Source: Thiohalobacter sp. (GTDB taxonomy: Bacteria > Pseudomonadota > Gammaproteobacteria > DSM-19610). From it: a DNA stretch of 6,558 nucleotides. The position numbers and the translations under genes were made by a program. Numbering within the stretch: position 1 is the first letter of the stretch; the number at the start of each line of letters is the position of its first letter. The DNA lies in contig JALWRY010000194.1 in assembly GCA_027080445.1 (NCBI GenBank), positions 1 through 6,558 of the forward strand, in the 5' to 3' direction. Positions 1 through 6,091 of this stretch are shown piece after piece. Under the pieces are notes generated by a model that saw only the letters and a program-made list of their open reading frames with translations, did not search any database and was not told where the DNA came from.

Positions 1-565
1 GCATCTTCAGGCCTTTCAAATCGTCCAGGCTGTTGATTTCGCGGTTGAACCAGCCCGCCATCTGCACCCCGGTATTGCCCGCCGGCAAGGGTACGACGCC
101 AAACGGTTCATAGGTTTCACGCCATAAATCCATCCCGCCGCCGAAATACAGCCAGGCATTCATTTCATCCGCCGTCAGACCAAAGGGAACGGTAGAGAAA
201 AACTGCGCCACTTCACTCTTGCCCTTCCAGTAGTAGGCGGCGCCGTGGCCCAGCTCGGCGGTTCCCTGCGAAACGGCATCGAATACCTCGAATGCGGGCA
301 CCAGTTCCCTGGCGCCATAGACCTTGACGCTGATCCGGCCCCCGCTCATTTCGGTAATCAGGCGCGCCAGCGTGTTGGCGCCGGTGCCAAGACCGGGGAA
401 ATTTTTCGGCCAGGTGGTGACCATCTTCCATTTGACCGGTGTAAATGCAGAGGTTTCGGCCGCAGCGCAATCGGCCTTCGGCGCGGGTTTACACCCGGCG
501 GCCAGCGAAGCGCCGGCAATAACGGCGCCACTGCCCAGGCGACGCAGGAAATGTCTTCTTTTCAT
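1..565 (-). CDS. dctP: TRAP transporter substrate-binding protein, DctP/TakP-like (3' end outside window)
   Basis: Extracytoplasmic solute receptor of a tripartite ATP-independent periplasmic transporter; it would bind an organic acid and deliver it to DctQ/DctM-type membrane subunits not seen here. The first 188 codons are present. The start ATG at 565-563 has a GAGAGG ribosome site (576-571) five bases upstream. Residues 2-8, KRRHFLR, form a twin-arginine export motif, followed by a short hydrophobic stretch and LAAGC (21-25), a lipobox-like site with Cys25, so a Tat-exported lipoprotein is inferred. The mature part matches the TakP branch from memory: TTWPKNFPGLGTGA (50-63), ELVPAFEVFDAVSQGT (87-102), GNTGVQMAGWFNREIN (163-178), then GLKM at the edge. 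The next codon begins with C, which fits the family's conserved carboxylate-binding arginine after GLKM. Family assignment is strong. The substrate (2-oxoacid, C4-dicarboxylate or another) is unproven; the symbol is the family name only. Confidence 0.92.
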   Translation of the reverse strand, partial: MKRRHFLRRLGSGAVIAGASLAAGCKPAPKADCAAAETSAFTPVKWKMVTTWPKNFPGLGTGANTLARLITEMSGGRISVKVYGARELVPAFEVFDAVSQGTAELGHGAAYYWKGKSEVAQFFSTVPFGLTADEMNAWLYFGGGMDLWRETYEPFGVVPLPAGNTGVQMAGWFNREINSLDDLKGLKM

Positions 566-612
566 AATGACCTCTCAACTGGTTGGAGTGATAACCCGGT
601 ATGGCAGCCGCT

Positions 613-618
613 ATTGTA
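613..618 (-). promoter_or_regulatory. Possible -10 box for the TRAP receptor gene
   Basis: On the minus strand this reads TACAAT, five of six matches to the sigma-70 -10 consensus, about 48 bases upstream of the start codon at 565. No good -35 hexamer is present at 16-18 bases spacing (CTGGTG is the nearest), so this is only a candidate and would need an activator or an alternative arrangement. Confidence 0.3.
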
Positions 619-655
619 CGACCTCGCTGCGCCCACACCAGCGATAAACTAAACC

Positions 656-686
656 TTGCAAATTTGCGGGGTTATGTCATTATGCT
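656..686 (+). promoter_or_regulatory. Weak sigma-70-like pair upstream of the GGDEF-EAL gene
   Basis: TTGCAA (656-661, four of six to the -35 consensus) and TATGCT (681-686, four of six to the -10 consensus) are separated by 19 bases, longer than the preferred 17. A second -10-like hexamer, TATAAG (724-729), lies closer to the gene but has no convincing -35. If the first pair is real, the transcript would carry a leader of roughly 100 bases containing the hairpin at 767-783. Confidence is low; these are the only reasonable matches I found in the divergent gap. Confidence 0.2.
658..667. promoter_or_regulatory. 10-bp perfect palindrome, possible operator
   Basis: GCAAATTTGC is its own reverse complement. 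It lies in the divergent intergenic region, overlaps the possible -35 box TTGCAA and the left copy of the imperfect direct repeat at 660-674. Symmetry and position suit a dimeric regulator that could act on either divergent gene, but a 10-bp AT-rich palindrome can occur by chance. Confidence 0.3.
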
Positions 687-745
687 GATCAATTTCTGTA
701 AAAGCACATGTAGTATCCTGCAATATAAGGAAATTTGGCGGGTTA
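660..745 (+). repeat. Imperfect 15-bp direct repeat in the divergent regulatory region
   Basis: AAATTTGCGGGGTTA (660-674) and AAATTTGGCGGGTTA (731-745) match at 13 of 15 positions, with only a GC/CG swap in the middle. The copies are 71 bp start to start, about seven helical turns, and bracket the promoter-like hexamers of the divergent gap. Paired operator sites for a regulator binding both copies is an inference; no known regulator motif was recognised. Confidence 0.45.
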
Positions 746-766
746 AGGCACCACACTGAAGGTCAT

Positions 767-783
767 CAGCCGCAAGGCTGCGG
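767..783 (+). promoter_or_regulatory. Leader hairpin(s) immediately before the GGDEF-EAL start
   Basis: CAGCC-GCAA-GGCTG (767-780) forms a five-base-pair stem closed by a GNRA-type tetraloop. An alternative, mutually exclusive stem is CCGCA-AGGC-TGCGG (770-774 with 779-783). Either ends 15-18 bases before the start codon at 799, next to the purine-rich ribosome site at 788-797, so folding could influence translation. The two competing stems suggest a switch but are short, and no conserved riboswitch class could be assigned with confidence. Confidence 0.35.
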
Positions 784-798
784 TTACCGGGGGAAGGT

Positions 799-3681
799 AT
801 GCTGGATGCACCCGAGCGCATAAGCGCCCGTTTTTCGATATTGCTGTTCCTGGGATTCCTGCTTGTTCCGGTGGTGGGTTTTGGCGGCGCCGTCCTGTTC
901 GGTGTCCTGCAACCCTGGCAACTCCAGCAACTGCTGGCCGACGGGGTTGTACCCGTTTTCTCCCTGTTACTGATTTTCTTTTCCTTGTTTCAGCTACAAC
1001 GGCTGATCACACCGCTGACCCACTGGGCATTGCAACATCCCCGGGGCGGCAATGCGCCCTCGCACCTGCACCGCCAGCTGCAACGCTTCAGCCGCGACTT
1101 CTGGGGCCTGATCGCCGCCCACATACTGGTGACCCCGTTACTGGTATTCTGGCGGCTCGATGGCGGCATCAATGCCGGTAACCTGGTCGCCTTTTCGCAC
1201 TTCCTGCTGCTGCAGAGCACAACCGCTATCCTCGCCGGTGTACCGGCCTACCTGTTTGGCCTGCACCAGCTGGGCAAGCTGGTGTCACAGCTCAGTCTCG
1301 ACCGCATTCATGTCAGCCTCAAGTCCCGCACCCTGTTGCTCGCCGGTCTGGTGCCGCTGCTCTCCTACAGCCTGCTGGTCGAATACCACTGGCTGAAAAC
1401 CGGCAGCCTCAGCACCGGTTACCTGACCACCCTGGCGCTGCTGGCGTTGACGACAGTTACCATCAGCCTGTTATCGATCCGCAGCATGCAGCAGGCACTC
1501 CGCCCGTTCCACGAACTGTTCAGTCGCAGCGGCGCGTCCACGCACGAGGCGCTGGCGCAACTGCGCCCGGCCTCCACCGATGAAATCGGTCACCTGACAC
1601 AGACACTGGGCCGCGTATTCCAGCGCCTTGGCGACCAGGAGACACATATGCGCGCCATCGTGGATACGGCGGCCGAAGGTATCATCGTGGTCGATGAACG
1701 CGGCCAGATCGACACCTTCAACCCCGCAGCGGAACGCCTGTTCGGTTACCTGGCGCAGGAAATACGCGGCCGGCACCTGGCCACGCTGTTACCGGAGGTG
1801 TTCCAGGTGCGCCAGTCCATCGACCCGCACAACGAGGAACGCGATGTGCGGGGGACACACCGTAATGGCTCGCATATCACCCTGTCGCTGCGCATCTCGG
1901 AAATGGAAATCAGCGGACAACGTATGTTTACCTGCCTGGTAGCGGACATCAGCCAGCGCAAGGCCGCCGAGCACGAACTGCTGGCCGCCGAAGCGCGTTA
2001 CCGCGCACTGGTGGAAACGGCCCATGATCTGGTGTGGAGTGTCGATACCCAGGGTTGCTGGAGTTACCTGAACGCTTCGTCACGCGTCATCTATGGCCTG
2101 GAACCGGAAAACATGATCGGCCGCCGTATTTCCGAATTCTGTGCGCCGGATAATGACGAAAAAGACCAGGAAGCCTTCAGCGCCTTGCTGGCAGGCGATG
2201 ACCTGTACCAGTATGAAACGGTCCACCTCGACAAGGACGGCAATCGCCGCCACCTGAGTTTTAACGCCAAGGCGCACCTCGACGAGGATGGTAACATCCT
2301 GCAGATCAGTGGCACGGCGCGCGATATCACCGACCAGAAAGCCTTCCACGAACAGTTGACCTACCAGGCCGAACACGACGCACTGACGCGCCTGTTCAAC
2401 CGCCATTACTTCCAGCAGGAACTGGAGCGCACCGTGGCGCGTGTCTCGCGCAGCCCGGACAGCAGTTGTGCACTGTTTTATATCGACCTGGACCAGTTCA
2501 AATATATCAATGACACACTCGGCCATGCTGCCGGTGACCGGCTACTGGTGGAAATCACCCAACTGCTGCTCAAACACGTACGCGAAGGCGACCTGCTGGC
2601 GCGGTTTGGGGGTGACGAGTTCACCTTGCTGCTCTACGATATTCATGCCACGGATGTGATCTCCGCTGCCGAACATTTCCGCCTGCTGCTGGAGTCATTC
2701 AATTTTCTCGAAGACGGCAAGAGTTTCAACATCAGTTGCAGTATCGGCGCCGCACTCATCGACCGTCAGGTGGAAACGGCGGAAGAAGCCCTGTCGCACG
2801 CGGACATCGCCTGCAATATGGCCAAGGCGCAGGGCCGTAACCGCATTAAACTCTACGACCCCAGCGACAGCAACAAGGATGGTATGGCGGAAGACATGGG
2901 CTGGGCCTCGCGGGTACGCGAGATGCTCGAAGAAGACAAATTCCAGCTGGTCTATCAGCCGATCATGGCGCTCAACGACGACCAGGTACAGGACTATGAA
3001 GTCCTGGTGCGCATGGTCTGTGACGACGGCGAGATTATTCTTCCCGGTGGCTTCATGCCGGCCGCCGAACGTTTCGGCCTGATCCACAGCGTGGATCGCT
3101 GGATCGTGAAACGCGCACTCACCCAGCTCTCGCGTCTGCACCGGCAGGGTGAAGCGGTGCGCTTCTCGATCAACCTGTCCGGCAAGGCATTCGAGGATGC
3201 CCTGTTACTGCCGATGATCAAGGACCTGCTGGATGACGTCAGCCTCGATCCTTCGCGCGTGTGCTTTGAAATTACCGAAACCGCCGCTATCGCCAAACTG
3301 TCGGAAGCGGAGAAGTTCATCAGCGCCCTCAAGGAGATGGGCTGCCAGTTTGCCCTCGATGATTTTGGCGCCGGCTTCTCTTCCTTTGCCTACCTGAAAC
3401 ACCTGCCGGTCGACAAACTCAAGATCGATGGCGCTTTTGTGCAGGGCATGGCCGACAGTCATATCGACCAGGCCATGGTGCAATCCATGAACCAGGTGGC
3501 CCACGCACTGGGCAAACAAACGATTGCGGAATACGTGGAAGACTCGACAACGCTCGAGTTACTGCGCAACTATGGCGTGGACTACGCGCAGGGCAACTAC
3601 ATTGGCAAGCCGCGTGAAGCGCTGATGAATATTACCCGCCTGCCGACCCCGCGTTTCCAGGCTGCCAGTCGCGCCGACTGA
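799..3681 (+). CDS. Membrane-bound PAS-PAS-GGDEF-EAL c-di-GMP synthase/phosphodiesterase
   Basis: A 960-residue inner-membrane signalling protein expected to make and/or hydrolyse cyclic di-GMP. Hydrophobic segments lie near 12-37, 47-70, 101-119, 129-154, 177-197 and 208-228, followed by a HAMP-like linker (231-281, with DEIGHL at 261-266). PAS domains lie near 283-390 and 400-512. The GGDEF domain (about 525-687) has DALTRLFNR (527-535), metal Asp563, Asn571/Asp572, GGDEF at 604-608, and R595xxD598 five residues before it, the usual product-inhibition site. The EAL domain (about 705-945) has EVL (734-736) in place of EAL, Asn792, Glu824, Asp854-Asp855, Lys875, Glu911 and Gln931, so catalytic residues look complete. 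The direction of net activity cannot be read from sequence. The start is the first in-frame ATG after a stop at 757; the purine run at 788-797 lies very close to it. It is divergent from the TRAP receptor gene. The membrane region matches no sensor family I can name. Confidence 0.95.
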   Translation: MLDAPERISARFSILLFLGFLLVPVVGFGGAVLFGVLQPWQLQQLLADGVVPVFSLLLIFFSLFQLQRLITPLTHWALQHPRGGNAPSHLHRQLQRFSRDFWGLIAAHILVTPLLVFWRLDGGINAGNLVAFSHFLLLQSTTAILAGVPAYLFGLHQLGKLVSQLSLDRIHVSLKSRTLLLAGLVPLLSYSLLVEYHWLKTGSLSTGYLTTLALLALTTVTISLLSIRSMQQALRPFHELFSRSGASTHEALAQLRPASTDEIGHLTQTLGRVFQRLGDQETHMRAIVDTAAEGIIVVDERGQIDTFNPAAERLFGYLAQEIRGRHLATLLPEVFQVRQSIDPHNEERDVRGTHRNGSHITLSLRISEMEISGQRMFTCLVADISQRKAAEHELLAAEARYRALVETAHDLVWSVDTQGCWSYLNASSRVIYGLEPENMIGRRISEFCAPDNDEKDQEAFSALLAGDDLYQYETVHLDKDGNRRHLSFNAKAHLDEDGNILQISGTARDITDQKAFHEQLTYQAEHDALTRLFNRHYFQQELERTVARVSRSPDSSCALFYIDLDQFKYINDTLGHAAGDRLLVEITQLLLKHVREGDLLARFGGDEFTLLLYDIHATDVISAAEHFRLLLESFNFLEDGKSFNISCSIGAALIDRQVETAEEALSHADIACNMAKAQGRNRIKLYDPSDSNKDGMAEDMGWASRVREMLEEDKFQLVYQPIMALNDDQVQDYEVLVRMVCDDGEIILPGGFMPAAERFGLIHSVDRWIVKRALTQLSRLHRQGEAVRFSINLSGKAFEDALLLPMIKDLLDDVSLDPSRVCFEITETAAIAKLSEAEKFISALKEMGCQFALDDFGAGFSSFAYLKHLPVDKLKIDGAFVQGMADSHIDQAMVQSMNQVAHALGKQTIAEYVEDSTTLELLRNYGVDYAQGNYIGKPREALMNITRLPTPRFQAASRAD

Positions 3682-3720
3682 TCCTGCACCAGGGCTTCCC
3701 CCGCATGTCACTGCCAACAA

Positions 3721-3738
3721 AATTTAAAGAATTTAAAG
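3721..3738. repeat. Tandem 9-bp duplication at the edge of the inverted repeat
   Basis: AATTTAAAG occurs twice back to back (3721-3729 and 3730-3738). The second copy is the outer end of the left arm of the large inverted repeat; the first lies just outside it. No matching copy is seen beyond the right arm, so this is not a simple target-site duplication; slippage or a remnant of an adjacent repeat unit is more likely. Confidence 0.6.
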
Positions 3739-3822
3739 GGGTCAGTACCCTTAAATTTTAAATTGGTTCGTCCCACCCCACGGTATAAGACACAAATTTA
3801 AGGGTACTGACCCCTTTAAATT
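3730..3822. repeat. Perfect 29-bp inverted repeat with 35-bp spacer, REP/BIME-like
   Basis: The left arm (3730-3758) is the exact reverse complement of the right arm (3794-3822); the pairing breaks on both sides. Each arm is also an imperfect hairpin: in the left arm AATTTAA (3730-3736) pairs with TTAAATT (3751-3757) and GGGT (3739-3742) with ACCC (3747-3750), leaving a two-base AG bulge and loop CAGT. Two bulged hairpins in opposite orientation around a short spacer is the layout of bacterial interspersed mosaic elements, which are mobilised by REP-associated tyrosine transposases. The GGGGTCAG core resembles repeats I recall next to such transposases, but that is memory, not a search. No transposase gene is present. 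The hairpins lie between two same-strand genes and may also stop or attenuate transcription. Confidence 0.85.
3763..3789 (+). promoter_or_regulatory. Promoter-like pair inside the inverted-repeat spacer
   Basis: TTGGTT (3763-3768) and TATAAG (3784-3789, five of six to the -10 consensus) point toward the sucrose-phosphate synthase gene. The spacer is only 15 bases, shorter than preferred, so activity is doubtful. If used, transcription would begin near 3796 and the leader would contain the right-arm hairpin and the hairpin at 3848-3865. I found no better candidate for the sucrose operon promoter in this gap. Confidence 0.22.
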
Positions 3823-3847
3823 ACACTAAAGATTAAACGCCCTGCGC

Positions 3848-3865
3848 TGGCGCCGGCCTGCGCCA
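3848..3865 (+). promoter_or_regulatory. GC-rich hairpin in the leader of the sucrose operon
   Basis: TGGCGC (3848-3853) pairs perfectly with GCGCCA (3860-3865) around a six-base loop, ending 57 bases before the synthase start at 3923. There is no following run of T residues, so it is not a classical terminator. It may be a leader structure or a chance feature of GC-rich sequence. Confidence 0.3.
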
Positions 3866-3913
3866 TTGGTTATCCTGTTTGGCTCTCACAACCCGGAACC
3901 GCTTGCCCAAGGC

Positions 3914-3917
3914 AGGA
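3914..3917 (+). promoter_or_regulatory. Ribosome binding site that fixes the synthase start
   Basis: AGGA within GGCAGGAAGATC lies five bases before the ATG at 3923. The reading frame stays open upstream to a TTG at 3866, but that codon follows a hairpin, lacks a ribosome site, and would add 19 residues ahead of the usual SPS amino terminus, so 3923 is preferred. Confidence 0.75.
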
Positions 3918-3922
3918 AGATC

Positions 3923-6091
3923 ATGCGGCAAACCCAACAAGCCCTGAACCTGGTGCTTGTCAGCGTACATGGACTGATACGCGGGCACGACCTCGAACTC
4001 GGCCGCGATGCGGACACCGGGGGGCAGACGCTGTACGTGGTGGAACTGGCGCGCGCGCTTGCGCAACACCCGGAAGTCGCCAGTGTCGACCTGCTGACGC
4101 GACGGGTTGAAGACCCGGAATTGTCTGACGACTATGCACGCGCCGTTGAACCGCTGGAAGATGGTGCGCGTATCGTCCGTTTCGAAGCCGGCCCGCCGGG
4201 TTATATCCCCAAGGAAGCCCTGTGGGATTACCTCGACGAGTTCGCCGACAACGTCCTTGAATTCCTGCGCGCCCGCGGTTCCGTCCCCGATCTCATTCAC
4301 AGTCACTATGCCGACGGCGGCTATGTCGGCGCAAGGCTGGCGGGCCTGCTCGGGATACCACTGGTGCATACCGGTCACTCACTGGGTCGCGTCAAACGCC
4401 GCCGCCTGCTGGCCCGCGGCCTGTCGGCCAACGATATTGAGTTGCGCTATAACCTCGCGCGTCGTATCGAGGCGGAAGAAGACACCCTGGCGGTCGCGGA
4501 ACGCGTGATCACCAGCACCCACCAGGAGATCGAGGAACAATACGAAATTTACGATCACTACCAGCCGGAACGTATGCGCGTCATACCGCCCGGCACCAAC
4601 CTGACGCGCTTCAAACCGCCACAGGGCAATGAATCCGATGCCCCGATCGCTACCGAAATACAGCGCTTTCTCAGGGAACCGGAGAAGCCAATCATCCTGG
4701 CCCTGTCACGGCCGGACCCGCGCAAGAATATCGAAACCCTGCTGGCCGCCTATGGGGAATCGCCGTCCTTGCAAAAGCTGGCCAACCTGGTCGTGGTGGC
4801 CGGCAACCGTGACGATATCGAGGAAATGGACGAGGGCGCACAGGAGGTACTCAAATCACTGCTGTTATTGATCGATCATTATGACCTGTACGGTCGGGTC
4901 GCCATCCCCAAACATCACAGCTGGCAGGACGTGCCTTTACTCTACCGACTTGCCGCCGCTTCGCACGGCGTGTTCATCAACCCGGCGCTGACTGAACCCT
5001 TCGGACTGACACTGATCGAGGCCGCCGCCAGCGGCCTGCCAGTCGTCGCCACCGAGGATGGCGGACCGATCGACATACTCGCCAATTGCCACAACGGTCT
5101 GCTGGTAGACCCGCTGGATACCCGGGCCATGAGCGATGCCCTGATAAAAATATTATCCGACGACGAGAACTGGCAACGCATGGCCGCCAACGGTATCGCC
5201 GGCGTCAACGAACATTATTCCTGGCAGGCACACGCGCAACGTTACGTGGCCATGATCAAGCCCATGATCCAGAAAACCGAACAGCTTGCGTTGCGACCAA
5301 CCCTGCGCCGCGCCAACGTCTACCACGACCGTGCCATCTTCACCGACCTGGACCAGAACCTGCTCGGGGACCCGACGGCACTCAAGGTGCTCATTGACGT
5401 ACTGCGTGAAAACCGCAAGTGCGCCGCCTTCGGCATTGCCACGGGAAGACGCCTGGACTCGGCGCTCAAGGTGATGAAGAAATACGGCATCCCGCAACCC
5501 GACGTACTGATTACCAGTGGCGGCACGGAAATCTACTACGCCCCCAAACTGACGGCCGATATCGCCTGGCCGCACCATATCGATTACCAGTGGACACCGA
5601 AGGTCATTCGCCGCGTACTGGCGGATCAGCACGGTCTGAAACTGCAACCGCGCTCCGAGCAAAGCCGCTTCAAGATCAGCTATTACATTGATCCCGGCGA
5701 AGCCCCCGCTGTTGACGAATTGCACCGCATGCTGCACCAGGAGGGTGTCACGGCCAATGTCATCATGTCCTTCGGTCAGTTCCTGGACATCCTGCCGGTG
5801 CGGGCGTCCAAGGGTTTTGCCTTGCGCTATGTTACCGACCGCTGGGGCATCTCACTGGAAAGAACGCTGGTTGCCGGCGGCTCCGGCGCAGACGAGGACA
5901 TGATGCGCGGCAATACCCTGGCCGTTGTGGTCAGCAACCGTCACCATGAAGAACTGTCGCAGCTTACCGAGGTCGAACGGATATATTTTTCACAACAGGC
6001 CCACGCGGCCGGCATACTCGAAGCCCTCGACCACTACGACTTCTTCGACAGCTGTGTGATTCCTCGTGATACCACGGTGATGTCTTCATGA
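3923..6091 (+). CDS. sps: Sucrose-phosphate synthase with C-terminal phosphatase-like HAD domain
   Basis: Cytoplasmic GT4 enzyme that joins glucose from UDP-glucose to fructose 6-phosphate, giving sucrose 6-phosphate. The 722-residue protein starts with the family signature VSVHGLIRGHDLELGRDADTGGQ (13-35). Further GT4 landmarks are HTGHSLG (149-155), SRPDPRKN (262-269, phosphate-binding Arg263 and Lys268) and the E-x7-E motif from Glu358 to Glu366 in EPFGLTLIE. Residues about 465-715 form a HAD domain related to sucrose-phosphatase: DLDQN (475-479), TGR (507-509) and Lys630 are present, but motif four, normally GDSGND, reads GGSGAD (652-657), losing the first Asp and the Asn. This domain is therefore probably non-catalytic or weak and may serve binding or assembly, as in plant SPS; this is inference. 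The plant-type amino-terminal regulatory extension is absent. The stop overlaps the next gene's start by four bases (ATGA), indicating translational coupling in one operon. Confidence 0.95.
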   Translation: MRQTQQALNLVLVSVHGLIRGHDLELGRDADTGGQTLYVVELARALAQHPEVASVDLLTRRVEDPELSDDYARAVEPLEDGARIVRFEAGPPGYIPKEALWDYLDEFADNVLEFLRARGSVPDLIHSHYADGGYVGARLAGLLGIPLVHTGHSLGRVKRRRLLARGLSANDIELRYNLARRIEAEEDTLAVAERVITSTHQEIEEQYEIYDHYQPERMRVIPPGTNLTRFKPPQGNESDAPIATEIQRFLREPEKPIILALSRPDPRKNIETLLAAYGESPSLQKLANLVVVAGNRDDIEEMDEGAQEVLKSLLLLIDHYDLYGRVAIPKHHSWQDVPLLYRLAAASHGVFINPALTEPFGLTLIEAAASGLPVVATEDGGPIDILANCHNGLLVDPLDTRAMSDALIKILSDDENWQRMAANGIAGVNEHYSWQAHAQRYVAMIKPMIQKTEQLALRPTLRRANVYHDRAIFTDLDQNLLGDPTALKVLIDVLRENRKCAAFGIATGRRLDSALKVMKKYGIPQPDVLITSGGTEIYYAPKLTADIAWPHHIDYQWTPKVIRRVLADQHGLKLQPRSEQSRFKISYYIDPGEAPAVDELHRMLHQEGVTANVIMSFGQFLDILPVRASKGFALRYVTDRWGISLERTLVAGGSGADEDMMRGNTLAVVVSNRHHEELSQLTEVERIYFSQQAHAAGILEALDHYDFFDSCVIPRDTTVMSS

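Noticed and set aside
245..652. Open plus-strand reading frames opposite the TRAP receptor gene (245-652 and 324-647)
   Set aside because: They lie antisense to a well-supported coding region, have Arg/Gly/Pro/Ala-rich translations without recognisable motifs, and no ribosome site; typical shadow frames in GC-rich DNA.
2080..3141. Two minus-strand frames of 148 codons each within the GGDEF-EAL gene
   Set aside because: Both are antisense to conserved GGDEF and EAL motifs, which explain the sequence constraint; no independent evidence of coding.
3730..3822. CRISPR-like repeat-spacer unit
   Set aside because: There are only two arms in inverted, not direct, orientation with one spacer, and no cas genes; it is an inverted repeat, not an array.
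3848..3863. Sigma-54-like TGGC...TGC element before the sucrose operon
   Set aside because: The GG and GC pairs are separated by nine rather than the required ten bases, and the sequence is better explained as the arms of a hairpin.
3866..3922. Upstream TTG start for the synthase adding 19 residues
   Set aside because: No ribosome site before 3866, a GC-rich hairpin directly upstream, and the ATG at 3923 has a well-placed AGGA and matches the usual SPS start.
3833..4378. Minus-strand open frame of 181 codons across the start of the synthase gene
   Set aside because: It overlaps the strongly conserved SPS amino-terminal signature on the other strand and shows no family motif of its own.
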